This document shows, one piece after another, positions 5,965-12,842 of a stretch of DNA of 17,273 nt. How positions within the stretch are numbered: the first letter of the stretch is position 1; every line of letters starts with the position of its first letter. The notes under the pieces are model-generated. The model was not told the DNA's origin. It did no database searches and was given only the letters and a program-made list of their open reading frames with translations. The DNA is from Bacteroidota bacterium. GTDB lineage: Bacteria > Bacteroidota > Bacteroidia > Flavobacteriales > Weeksellaceae. Both the position numbers and the translations under genes were made by a program. The stretch spans positions 1 to 17,273 of the forward strand of contig JAEYOX010000064.1 of assembly GCA_023411265.1 (NCBI GenBank). The letters are read 5' to 3'.

Positions 5965-6687
5965 ATGATAAACAAGGGGAATATGCTTTATGAAGGAAAA
6001 GCTAAACAGGTGTTTGAAACGGACAATCCTGAGGAAGTAATCGTGCGCTTTAAAGACGATGCAACAGCATTTAATGCGCAGAAGAAAGGTCAGTTCGACC
6101 TGAAAGGCGAAATGAACAACGCGATTACGACTTTGATTTTTGAATATCTGACGGAAAAAGGGATACCCACTCATTTTATCAGACAACTGAATGAAAGGGA
6201 ACAACTGGTGAAAAAAGTGTCCATTATTCCACTGGAAATGGTGGTTCGAAATTACACGGCAGGAAGTATGGCACAAAGGTTAGGCGTGGAAGAAGGAATC
6301 AAATCGCCAATAACCATTTTCGATATTTGTTACAAAAAAGATGAACTCGGAGATCCACTGATCAATGATTATCACGCCATTTTTCTGGGTGCAGCTACCC
6401 GCGAAGAGTTGGATGAAATGTATGCGCTGACAGAAAAAATAAACGATCTTCTCATAGAACTATTCGATAAAATGAATATCATACTAGTAGATTTTAAAAT
6501 TGAACTTGGAAAAACTGCCGACGGACAAATAATTCTGGCAGATGAAATTTCTCCCGATACCTGCAGATTGTGGGATAAAGATACCATGAAAAAATTGGAC
6601 AAAGACCGTTTCCGCAGAGATTTGGGCGATGTTACAGAAGCGTACGTGGAAATTTACGAACGTTTGAAAAAAATACTTAATAAATAA
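5965..6687 (+). CDS. purC: phosphoribosylaminoimidazole-succinocarboxamide synthase (SAICAR synthetase)
   Basis: Joins CAIR and aspartate using ATP in de novo purine synthesis. The 240-residue protein has the family landmarks: MLYEGKAKQVFET at the N-terminus (phosphate-binding), RFKDDATAFN, KGEMNN, FIRQL, PLEMVVRNYTAGS, and the signature LVDFKIELG followed by LADEISPDTCRLWD. Length is typical of the bacterial single-domain enzyme. A second in-frame ATG at 5983 (MLYEGKAK) is possible, but the first is reasonable because homologues usually carry a few residues before MLYEGK. purF follows after 41 bases without a terminator, so the two are probably co-transcribed. Confidence 0.97.
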   Translation: MINKGNMLYEGKAKQVFETDNPEEVIVRFKDDATAFNAQKKGQFDLKGEMNNAITTLIFEYLTEKGIPTHFIRQLNEREQLVKKVSIIPLEMVVRNYTAGSMAQRLGVEEGIKSPITIFDICYKKDELGDPLINDYHAIFLGAATREELDEMYALTEKINDLLIELFDKMNIILVDFKIELGKTADGQIILADEISPDTCRLWDKDTMKKLDKDRFRRDLGDVTEAYVEIYERLKKILNK

Positions 6688-6728
6688 AAGAGAGATGCAG
6701 ACTGAACAAAAAAGTCTACAGAAATAAA

Positions 6729-8225
6729 ATGAAAAATTCAGAACAATTACAGAAAAGTAATTATTTACAACAGTTTCAAAATAGGCCTTACGGAAGAAAT
6801 CTGTTTCGCACTGCTGAAGAAGAAGCTACAGATGCTCCGGGTGAAGAATGTGGGATTTTCGGATTGTATTCTGAAAATGATGTTGATACGTTTTCATTGT
6901 CGCAGTTCGGATTGTTTGCCTTGCAACACAGAGGGCAGGAAGCATGTGGAATTTCAGTGGCCAAAAACGGAAAAATTTTCAATATAAAAGATGAAGGTCT
7001 GGTGTTGGATGTTTATAAAGATATTGATAATCCTGAAAATTTTATGGGAAATTCCGTCATCGGTCACACAAGATACACCACGGCCGGCGACAAGAAAAAA
7101 TACAATTTCCAACCTTTTTTCGCGAAAAATGAATATGACCAGATTATTCTTTCCATCGCACACAACGGAAATCTTACCAATGCCAAACAGCTGAAAAAAG
7201 AATTGGAAGAAGAAGGAGTGATGTTCAGAGCCACTTCCGATTCTGAAGTTATTCTTCGTCTTATTCAAAAGAACCTCGATCTGGGATTGCGAGGTGCCAT
7301 CAAAGAAACCATGGAAAAAATTCAGGGAGCTTATTCAGTAGTGGGAATTACACGGAATAAATTTTTTGCTTTTCGGGATTTCCACGGCATTCGCCCGTTG
7401 GTTTTGGGGATGATGGACGACAAAACTTTTACTGTTGCATCTGAAAGTGCTGCGCTGGATGCCATTGGTGCTCAGTATGTACGCGACATCAGACCCGGGG
7501 AAATTGTTTACACCACCGATCATGAAAAAGGACTCCAAAGTTTTATGGTGAAAGAAAATTGCGAGCGAAGAATCTGTGCTTTTGAATACATTTATTTTGC
7601 CCGTCCTGATTCGCACATGGAAGATATCAACGTGTATGATATTCGCGAAAAATCAGGCGAGAAGATTTGGGAACAGGCTCCCGTAGATGCGGATATTGTC
7701 ATCGGCGTGCCGGATTCCGGTGTTCCTGCAGCTATCGGCTTTTCCAGAGCTTCAGGCATTCCATTTCGGCCTGTATTGGTGAAAAACCGCTACATCGGCC
7801 GTTCATTTATTGTTCCGACACAGGAAATGCGAGAAAGAATTGTTAACCTGAAATTAAATCCAATTATTTCTGAAATTCGAGGCAAAAGAGTGGTGATCAT
7901 TGATGATTCTATTGTGCGTGGCACTACCTCTAAACGATTAGTTAAAATTATGAAAGATGCCGGAGTAAAAGAAATTCATTTCAGAAGTGTTTCCCCGCCT
8001 ATCATCGCACCGTGCTTTTTAGGGATAGATACGCCTTCAAAAGATGATCTAATTTCGGCCAATATGACGACAGAAGAACTTCGGAAATACCTGGGCGTCG
8101 ACAGTCTGGAGTTTCTGAGTATGGAAAATCTGAAAGTGATTTTAGGATCGTCCAATCACTGTTTTGGCTGTTTTACAGAGCAATATCCAGTAGAAAAAGG
8201 AGAAGATGACGGTTTATTCCAATAA
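6729..8225 (+). CDS. purF: amidophosphoribosyltransferase (glutamine PRPP amidotransferase)
   Basis: Catalyses the first committed step of purine synthesis, converting PRPP and glutamine to phosphoribosylamine. Of 498 residues, the first 40 look like a propeptide; C41 in EECGIFG is the expected N-terminal nucleophile after processing, followed by the glutaminase domain (HRGQEACG, GHTRYTT, AHNGNL, RATSDSEV). The phosphoribosyltransferase half has the PRPP loop VVIIDDSIVRGTTSK (388-402) and GVPDSGVPAA. Four cysteines (283, 429, 478, 481) occur at the positions that bind a [4Fe-4S] cluster in the Bacillus subtilis enzyme, so this is the iron-sulfur type. The putative propeptide is longer than the 11 residues known in B. 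subtilis. It is the last gene before a strong terminator. Confidence 0.97.
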   Translation: MKNSEQLQKSNYLQQFQNRPYGRNLFRTAEEEATDAPGEECGIFGLYSENDVDTFSLSQFGLFALQHRGQEACGISVAKNGKIFNIKDEGLVLDVYKDIDNPENFMGNSVIGHTRYTTAGDKKKYNFQPFFAKNEYDQIILSIAHNGNLTNAKQLKKELEEEGVMFRATSDSEVILRLIQKNLDLGLRGAIKETMEKIQGAYSVVGITRNKFFAFRDFHGIRPLVLGMMDDKTFTVASESAALDAIGAQYVRDIRPGEIVYTTDHEKGLQSFMVKENCERRICAFEYIYFARPDSHMEDINVYDIREKSGEKIWEQAPVDADIVIGVPDSGVPAAIGFSRASGIPFRPVLVKNRYIGRSFIVPTQEMRERIVNLKLNPIISEIRGKRVVIIDDSIVRGTTSKRLVKIMKDAGVKEIHFRSVSPPIIAPCFLGIDTPSKDDLISANMTTEELRKYLGVDSLEFLSMENLKVILGSSNHCFGCFTEQYPVEKGEDDGLFQ

Positions 8226-8237
8226 TCTGAATAAAAC

Positions 8238-8273
8238 AAACCGGCCGGAAAGTTTCTTCCCGGCCGGTTTCCT
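8238..8273. terminator. strong bidirectional terminator between purF and the beta-barrel gene
   Basis: Perfect 11-bp arms AAACCGGCCGG (8238-8248) and CCGGCCGGTTT (8260-8270) around an 11-base centre that can itself pair partly (AAG with CTT). T-rich tails follow in both directions: TTTCCTT on the plus strand and TTTGTTTTATTC on the minus strand. It serves the convergent purF and outer-membrane protein genes. Confidence 0.9.
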
Positions 8274-8291
8274 TATAGTGATATGTGTCTT

Positions 8292-8894
8292 TTAAAATTT
8301 ATAAGCCAATCCTACTTGGAACGCATTGTTTTTCACTGCACTTCCTGTCGGACGATCTTTTGCGATGTCGGTAAATCCTGCAACATATCTAGCAGTCAAA
8401 CCGATATTAGGTGTGAAATAATAACCTGCACCCAATCCTAATCCGAAGTTGAAACTATTCAAATCATCCTTGTAGTTTCTGGATTCATCGATAACATTAT
8501 TAGTATCCTGGTTTGTAAGCTTATTTTTAGCGCTTACCAATAAACCAAATTCAGGTCCGGCTTCTAAATAAAACGATGGGGTAGCATTGTATTGAAACAT
8601 TACTGGCAATGCAATATAATCCAGATTTCGGGTGAAGGAATAATTGTTTCCTAAAACATTGGCGGTGTATTTGTCGCCATATTGTGTATAAATAAGCTCT
8701 GGTTGAATACTGAAATTTTCAGCAATTGGTGCGTTCATAAATAACCCGGCATTGAATCCAATTTTAGATTTCTGATTTTCTAATCCTTCTTCGGATGAAA
8801 GCGACGAAACATTCATACCCGCTTTAATTCCAAACTGTTGTGCAAATGCAAATGAACCGATTGCAAGAGCTGTTCCTAAAAATAACTTTTTCAT
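8292..8894 (-). CDS. outer-membrane beta-barrel protein
   Basis: A 200-residue protein with a signal peptide (MKKLFLGTALAIGSFAFAQ) and mature start QFGIKAGMNVSSL, typical of the OMP_b-brl_2 (porin-family) barrels of Bacteroidota. Alternating hydrophobic strands follow (FSIQPELIYTQYG, YIALPVMFQYN, FYLEAGPEFGLLV, FGLGLGAGYYF, IGLTARYVAGFTDI), consistent with about eight strands, and the chain ends in AFQVGLAYKF, the terminal aromatic residue of outer-membrane barrels. The cargo or role is unknown. It is transcribed on its own towards the GC-rich terminator. A 214-base stretch with promoter-like boxes separates it from aroB upstream on the same strand, so it need not depend on aroB transcription. 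Confidence 0.88.
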   Translation of the reverse strand: MKKLFLGTALAIGSFAFAQQFGIKAGMNVSSLSSEEGLENQKSKIGFNAGLFMNAPIAENFSIQPELIYTQYGDKYTANVLGNNYSFTRNLDYIALPVMFQYNATPSFYLEAGPEFGLLVSAKNKLTNQDTNNVIDESRNYKDDLNSFNFGLGLGAGYYFTPNIGLTARYVAGFTDIAKDRPTGSAVKNNAFQVGLAYKF

Positions 8895-8997
8895 AACTTT
8901 TCAATTTTTTGTTAAATCCTAATTTAAATTTTACTGTTGCCCCGTCACCTTGTAGATTCTTGGTTTCAGAACGCTTGGTAACTTTCAAATTGTTTGC

Positions 8998-9005
8998 CAA
9001 ACCTA
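8998..9005 (-). promoter_or_regulatory. possible -7 promoter box of the beta-barrel gene
   Basis: On the minus strand this reads TAGGTTTG, an exact TAnnTTTG match, which would give a leader of about 97 bases. No TTG lies at the -33 distance, and a second -7-like box (TAATTTTG, 9081-9074) is further upstream. Either or neither may be used. Confidence 0.3.
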
Positions 9006-9066
9006 AATTATAAGCGATGTGATGCTTTGTTTTATTTTTACAGAACACTGATATTCAATACATTAA

Positions 9067-9090
9067 TTAATACCAAAATTATAGTATTAA
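9067..9090. repeat. inverted repeat downstream of aroB
   Basis: TTAATAC (9067-9073) and GTATTAA (9084-9090) form a perfect 7-bp inverted repeat with a 10-base centre that contains a TAnnTTTG-like box on the minus strand. There is no T-run after it on the minus strand, so it is a poor intrinsic terminator for aroB; it could be an operator. The rest of 8895-9108 holds no gene that I can support. Confidence 0.35.
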
Positions 9091-9108
9091 CAATGGTTTT
9101 AGAAGGTT

Positions 9109-10149
9109 TTAATGGAGGTTTTGATAGTAATTAAGACTGTTGAAGATTGCTTTTTCTGAACATTGTTGATTAAAAAGACAACTCCCAATTCCATTGATCA
9201 GACTGAAATTAATGACAGATCCTGAGTTTTTTTTATCCTGTTGCATCAGCTGGATTAAGAGCTCGAAATCGCGTTCATCAATAGAAAATTTTGGAAAATA
9301 TTTCGTGATTTTTAAGCGTATTGATTCCAGAATTTCTATTGAAATAAGTTTTTGTTCATAAGAAAGGAAAGTTTCACATAACATTCCAGCAGCGATGGCC
9401 TCACCGTGGGTAACAGGGGCCTGTTTCTGTAGAAAAAGAGTTTCTATGGCATGCCCGACCGTATGTCCTAAATTTAATGTTTTCCGAATATTTTTCTCGT
9501 GAAAATCCTGTTCAACTATAGCATTTTTGATAGCGGTAGAATCATCGATGAATGGAATGATTCCCTCTAAAGACAGGCTTTCCAGTGAAGTTAGATTTTG
9601 CCAGTGACCGGCATCAGCAATCAGCCCGTGTTTCAGCATTTCGGCAAATCCGCTTCTCAGTTCTCGGAAAGGCAGCGTTTCGAGAAATTTAGGATAAAGA
9701 AAAATTTTTTCAGGCATCGCAAAAGTACCGATCATATTTTTTAAAGAATGGAAATCGATCCCGGTCTTTCCGCCAACCGCGGCATCACACATTCCTAATA
9801 GTGAAGTAGGAATATTAATAAAACGAATTCCTCTTTTAAAAGTGGAAGCCACGAATCCGCCTACATCGCTAATCACACCGCCACCCAAATTAATGAGTAA
9901 CGAGGAGCGGTCGGCCTCATATTCTGCAAGAATTTCCCAAAGCTGAACAGCGGTTTGGATGGTTTTCATCTCTTCTCCGGGATCTATTTCAATTATTTCA
10001 AAAGGAAGCTGCGTTTCCATGTTTCCTAACAGCGTCGGCAGACAAAAGAGGTGCGTATTTTCGTCGGTAAGGATAAAAATTTTGCTGATGAGCTGTTGTT
10101 CTAAAAATAAATTAAGCGAAGAAAAATCATCATCAAGAACAGAAATCAT
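9109..10149 (-). CDS. aroB: 3-dehydroquinate synthase
   Basis: Second step of the shikimate pathway, converting DAHP to 3-dehydroquinate, NAD- and metal-dependent, cytoplasmic. The 346-residue product shows the NAD-binding loop LLINLGGGVISDVGGFVAS, the substrate region INIPTSLLGMCDAAVGGKTG, and the three metal ligands E170 (SGFAEMLKHG), H229 (LNLGHTVGHAIE) and H248 (VTHGEAIAAGM), plus DKKNS near the C-terminus. The frame can be extended to a TTG at 10167, but that TTG is the end of a TATTTTTG promoter box; the ATG at 10149 gives MISVLDDDF, the usual start in this group. It is divergent from the pseudouridine synthase gene, with 98 bases between the two ATGs. Confidence 0.96.
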   Translation of the reverse strand: MISVLDDDFSSLNLFLEQQLISKIFILTDENTHLFCLPTLLGNMETQLPFEIIEIDPGEEMKTIQTAVQLWEILAEYEADRSSLLINLGGGVISDVGGFVASTFKRGIRFINIPTSLLGMCDAAVGGKTGIDFHSLKNMIGTFAMPEKIFLYPKFLETLPFRELRSGFAEMLKHGLIADAGHWQNLTSLESLSLEGIIPFIDDSTAIKNAIVEQDFHEKNIRKTLNLGHTVGHAIETLFLQKQAPVTHGEAIAAGMLCETFLSYEQKLISIEILESIRLKITKYFPKFSIDERDFELLIQLMQQDKKNSGSVINFSLINGIGSCLFNQQCSEKAIFNSLNYYQNLH

Positions 10150-10164
10150 ATTATATTTTTGTGA

Positions 10165-10172
10165 CAAAAATA
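10165..10172 (-). promoter_or_regulatory. -7 promoter box of aroB
   Basis: Minus-strand TATTTTTG, matching TAnnTTTG, 15 bases before the aroB ATG. No TTG at -33. It sits back to back with the plus-strand box at 10219-10226. Confidence 0.45.
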
Positions 10173-10218
10173 AACATTATAGTTGTTGAAAATACAGGAA
10201 GTTACCGTTTAAATTAAT

Positions 10219-10226
10219 TATCTTTG
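10219..10226 (+). promoter_or_regulatory. -7 promoter box of the pseudouridine synthase gene
   Basis: TATCTTTG, identical to the boxes before the lipoprotein and map genes, 21 bases upstream of the ATG at 10248. No TTG at the -33 distance. Confidence 0.5.
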
Positions 10227-10247
10227 CACAAAATTAAAAGAAATAAA

Positions 10248-11258
10248 ATGAGCCGAGATAGAGATGGATCAGAAAGGCCGAAAAGACCGAGAATTAATAA
10301 ATCCGGTTCAGGTGAAGCACGATCTCGGAATAGCGAACCGAGGCTGTTTACCAAAGGGGAGGCCAAAGAATATGACAGAAAATTCAGTAATAAAAGGACG
10401 GGAAAAACGTTCGATTCGAGAGATAAGTACGAAAAAGGAGATCTGAAATATAGCAAAAAGCCTTATAAAAAATCAGAAAGTCAGGAAGACCGGACACGTA
10501 ATTTTGTCCAGAAAAGACGTCTTCAGAAAATAGAAAAAGATATTCATAAGGATACGATTCGTTTGAATAAATATGTAGCTAATGCCGGTATTTGCAGCAG
10601 AAGAGAAGCGGATGAATTGATTAGGCAGGGATTGGTACAGGTGAATGGAGCGGTAGTAACGGAAATGGGTTACCAGGTTCAGAAAACCGATAGAGTAGTG
10701 TTTGACGGGCAGGGAATTACGCCGGAAAAACCTGCTTATGTTCTTCTGAATAAACCGAAAGGATATATTTCTACCACAAAGGACGAGAAAGCCCGAAAAA
10801 CAGTAATGGATTTGGTGGCTAATGCATCACCTTACCGGATTTTTCCGGTCGGTAGATTAGACAGAAGCACGACAGGGGTAATTTTGTTGACGAACGACGG
10901 ACATCTTACTAAAAAACTGACACATCCTTCTTTTCAGATGAAGAAAATTTATCATGTCACCCTCGACAGGAAATTGGCTCAAGATGATATGAAAGCCATA
11001 GCAGAGGGAATTCGCCTAGAAGAAGGTATCGCAGAAATTCACAGCATTTCATACATTGAAGGAAAACCTAAAAACGAAATTGGCATAGAAATTCACATCG
11101 GCTGGAACCGCGTCATCAGAAGAATTTTTCAAAAACTCGGATACGAGGTAGAAGCTCTGGACAGGGTAATGTTCGCTGGATTAACAAAGAAAAATATCAA
11201 GCGCGGACATTGGAGAATCCTCACAGATCTGGAAGTGAATAACCTTAAAATGCTATAG
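10248..11258 (+). CDS. RsuA/RluB-family rRNA pseudouridine synthase with basic N-terminal extension
   Basis: A 336-residue protein. Residues 1-100 are highly charged (R, K, S, E, D; almost no hydrophobic residues) and probably disordered. An S4 RNA-binding domain follows (about 103-150: IRLNKYVANAGICSRREADE and VQVNGAVV), then the catalytic domain with YVLLNKPKGYIST and the signature GRLDRSTTGVILLTNDG, in which D205 is the catalytic aspartate. GWNRVIRRIFQKLGYEVEAL near the end is typical of the family. It isomerises a uridine in rRNA; RluB (23S) is more likely than RsuA by similarity, but the target cannot be fixed here. The ATG at 10248 was preferred to a TTG at 10224 that lies inside the promoter box. 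A terminator follows 22 bases after the stop. Confidence 0.92.
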   Translation: MSRDRDGSERPKRPRINKSGSGEARSRNSEPRLFTKGEAKEYDRKFSNKRTGKTFDSRDKYEKGDLKYSKKPYKKSESQEDRTRNFVQKRRLQKIEKDIHKDTIRLNKYVANAGICSRREADELIRQGLVQVNGAVVTEMGYQVQKTDRVVFDGQGITPEKPAYVLLNKPKGYISTTKDEKARKTVMDLVANASPYRIFPVGRLDRSTTGVILLTNDGHLTKKLTHPSFQMKKIYHVTLDRKLAQDDMKAIAEGIRLEEGIAEIHSISYIEGKPKNEIGIEIHIGWNRVIRRIFQKLGYEVEALDRVMFAGLTKKNIKRGHWRILTDLEVNNLKML

Positions 11259-11280
11259 CAGAGTGCGAAATTCAAGAATA

Positions 11281-11306
11281 AAAGCGGAAATTTTCCGCTT
11301 TTTCTT
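11281..11306. terminator. bidirectional terminator between the pseudouridine synthase gene and pncA
   Basis: AAAGCGGAAA (11281-11290) pairs with TTTCCGCTTT (11292-11301), forming a tight hairpin, with T-rich sequence to 11307 on the plus strand. The pncA stop (11306-11308) overlaps the tail, so one hairpin serves both converging genes. Confidence 0.8.
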
Positions 11307-11911
11307 TATCCTAAAATCGTAACGCCGTTCTCAATCATCTGATAAATAGCATCTCTGCCGTTCTCAGGTTTTGCATTCACTGCCTTGGTTCCATTAAAGT
11401 GAAGACAGGTAACATAGCCGTTTCGTGCTGCGTCAATGCAGGTGTGTTTCACGCCGTAATCCATTGCTAAGCCTACAATTTCAACCAACTGAATTTCGTG
11501 AAATTTCAGAAAATCATCCAACCCTGTTTTCATAAAATGATTGTTGTCCTGAAAAGCACTATAACTGTCAAATTCAGGGTTTTTTCCTTTCTGAATATTA
11601 TGAGTAGCCCGGCTGATGTCCAGTTCCGGATGAAATTCTGCGCCGAAACTATTCTGAACGCAATGATCCGGCCACATAAACTGAGGTGTTCCGTTCCGCG
11701 TGATAGTTTCGCCAACCTTCCGTCCGTTATTCGAAGCAAAAGCCTTATGATCCGCCGGATGCCAGTTTTGCGTCAGGACAATTTGATCATACTGATTTTC
11801 CTTCATGATAAGATTAATATAGGGGATGATTTGATTTGCTTCCGGTACAGCGAGTGCACCTCCTTCACAAAAGTCATTTTGAACATCAACAACGATGAGT
11901 GCTTTTTTCAT
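11306..11911 (-). CDS. pncA: nicotinamidase homologue with altered active site
   Basis: By overall sequence this is a nicotinamidase/pyrazinamidase of the isochorismatase fold (NAD salvage: nicotinamide to nicotinate). It has 201 residues and starts MKKALIVVDVQNDFCEGGALA, with D9 as the catalytic aspartate, K108 in IQKG, WPDHC (80-84), DSYSAF (115-120) and GLAMDY (147-152). Two residues expected to be invariant differ. The nucleophilic cysteine of the usual DYCVK is glycine (DYGVK, G153, codon GGC), and the metal-binding aspartate of the usual TQDWHP is asparagine (TQNWHP, N49, codon AAC). The frame is otherwise intact and full length. It may be a pseudoenzyme or an early decaying gene. An ATG at 11911 was preferred to an upstream start at 11947 because it gives the conserved MKKALIVVD. 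It is divergent from ytxJ. Confidence 0.92.
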   Translation of the reverse strand: MKKALIVVDVQNDFCEGGALAVPEANQIIPYINLIMKENQYDQIVLTQNWHPADHKAFASNNGRKVGETITRNGTPQFMWPDHCVQNSFGAEFHPELDISRATHNIQKGKNPEFDSYSAFQDNNHFMKTGLDDFLKFHEIQLVEIVGLAMDYGVKHTCIDAARNGYVTCLHFNGTKAVNAKPENGRDAIYQMIENGVTILG

Positions 11912-11951
11912 TGAAATTATTTTAAAAATCCTGTAAAACCATGTCAAAACA

Positions 11952-11972
11952 GAATTGTAAATTTACCAATTC
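11952..11972. repeat. palindrome between pncA and ytxJ (possible operator)
   Basis: Arms GAATTG (11952-11957) and CAATTC (11967-11972) surround TAAATTTAC; the centre itself is a perfect 10-bp palindrome, GTAAATTTAC (11957-11966). It lies in the 133-base divergent region, where a single regulator could act on both genes. No hairpin with a T-tail is formed. Confidence 0.4.
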
Positions 11973-12044
11973 AAAACGCAAAAGCACCGCCAAAATTTTA
12001 AACGTGTCAAATCGTCCGAAAAATAACTTAGCAAAAAACAAAAA

Positions 12045-12416
12045 ATGAATTTTTTTAAAACATTATTTACTCCGTCTGCTGCTGAAGAACCTGCTGATTT
12101 CTGGAAGATCATTTCTTCTGAAAAAGATTTGGAAGAAGCACTGGCAGAGTCTTACGGTAATAAAGTGGTGATTTTTAAACATTCTACCCGCTGTCATATT
12201 AGTAAAAAAGTATTGCGAAATTTTGAAAAGCAGGTACAGAAAGCGGACAAGGAAGTCATTTATTATTTTCTTGACCTGCTCAGTCATCGTCCGTTGTCGA
12301 ACGCTATTGCCGAGCGACTGGAAGTTCGTCATGAAAGTCCGCAAATGATCGTTTTGGAAAATGGAATTTCTGTACGGAATGCATCCCATCAAAATATTTC
12401 TGTTGATATCCTTTGA
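12045..12416 (+). CDS. ytxJ: bacillithiol-system redox protein YtxJ (monothiol bacilliredoxin)
   Basis: A 123-residue thioredoxin-fold protein. VVIFKHSTRCHISKKVLRNF (41-60) carries a single active-site cysteine, C50, in the monothiol pattern RCxIS typical of YtxJ, and HESPQMIVLENG provides the cis-proline region. YtxJ-type proteins are thought to remove bacillithiol from protein thiols after oxidative stress; bacillithiol occurs in many Bacteroidota as well as Firmicutes. The N-terminal MNFFKTLFTP is hydrophobic but short and does not look like a cleaved signal peptide. It is divergent from pncA. The TGA stop (12414-12416) overlaps the -33 element of the tRNA promoter, so the two genes are packed without spacer. 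Confidence 0.88.
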   Translation: MNFFKTLFTPSAAEEPADFWKIISSEKDLEEALAESYGNKVVIFKHSTRCHISKKVLRNFEKQVQKADKEVIYYFLDLLSHRPLSNAIAERLEVRHESPQMIVLENGISVRNASHQNISVDIL

Positions 12417-12441
12417 AATGTAGAAAATATTTATATTTTTG
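12413..12441 (+). promoter_or_regulatory. promoter of tRNA-Ala
   Basis: TTG at 12413-12415, 18 bases, TATTTTTG at 12434-12441: a full match to the Bacteroidota consensus. The expected start is about 4-7 bases before the tRNA. The TTG spans the last bases of ytxJ including part of its stop codon. Confidence 0.7.
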
Positions 12442-12452
12442 CAAAACTTCTT

Positions 12453-12526
12453 GGGGGATTGGCGCAGTTGGCTAGCGCGTTTGACTGGCAGTCAAAAGGT
12501 CACGGGTTCGAATCCCGTATTCTCCA
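12453..12526 (+). tRNA. tRNA-Ala (anticodon GGC)
   Basis: A full cloverleaf of 74 bases: acceptor GGGGGAT with ATTCTCC (including the G3-U70 wobble that marks alanine tRNA), D arm GCGC/GCGC, anticodon arm TTTGA/TCAAA with loop CTGGCAG (anticodon GGC at 12487-12489), variable AGGTC, and T arm ACGGG-TTCGAAT-CCCGT. Discriminator A at 12526; the 3' CCA is not encoded. It reads GCC and GCU alanine codons. It has its own promoter upstream and terminator downstream. Confidence 0.95.
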
Positions 12527-12530
12527 CGTT

Positions 12531-12561
12531 AAACCATTTGCAGACTGCAAGTGGTTTTTTT
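12531..12561 (+). terminator. terminator of tRNA-Ala
   Basis: AAACCATTTGC (12531-12541) pairs with GCAAGTGGTTT (12547-12557) through one T-G wobble, with loop AGACT and a run of seven Ts (12555-12561). Confidence 0.88.
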
Positions 12562-12605
12562 AATCCCCATACTCAAATTATTTGTACCTTTCTTAAAATT
12601 TCAAA

Positions 12606-12842
12606 ATGCAGATCCTCCTCAAAACGCTATATTTATACGAAGTCCAGATTGCACAAACCAAACTGGAATCACGTGGAATTCCTTCGTACATCCGCAACGA
12701 ATTTGTGAATAATGTTGCCGTAATGCCCGTTGCAGAAAATTACATCCTCATGGTGAATGAACTGGATTATGAAAAAGCTGTGTCCGTTTTACAGGAAGCG
12801 GATGAAAGACGATCGGATGAAGAGCAATGTCAGAATGGATAG
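12606..12842 (+). CDS. DUF2007 (putative signal-transducing) small protein
   Basis: A 78-residue soluble protein. LKTLYLYEVQIAQTKLESRG followed by IPSYIRNEFV, then VMPVAENYILMVNELDYEKA, and VLQEADE match DUF2007, a short ferredoxin-like alpha/beta domain sometimes described as a putative signal-transducing protein. The function is unknown. The start ATG at 12606 follows the tRNA terminator by 44 bases; TACCTTTC at 12585-12592 resembles a -7 box with one mismatch. menB starts 69 bases downstream with no terminator, so it may be part of the same transcript. Confidence 0.82.
   Translation: MQILLKTLYLYEVQIAQTKLESRGIPSYIRNEFVNNVAVMPVAENYILMVNELDYEKAVSVLQEADERRSDEEQCQNG

Noticed and set aside
6696..6720. 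Short inverted repeat AGACT...AGTCT between purC and purF
   Set aside because: Only five pairs, no T-run; too weak to call a terminator or attenuator.
8824..9048. Minus-strand 74-codon frame overlapping the start of the beta-barrel gene
   Set aside because: It runs out of frame into the signal-peptide region of a convincing gene and has no recognisable features; a shadow.
11498..11914. Plus-strand 138-codon frame opposite pncA
   Set aside because: Antisense to a conserved gene, with no family features or plausible start signals.
12439..12708. Open frame of 89 codons running across the tRNA
   Set aside because: It begins in the tRNA promoter box and translates the whole tRNA-Ala and its terminator; the RNA gene explains the sequence.
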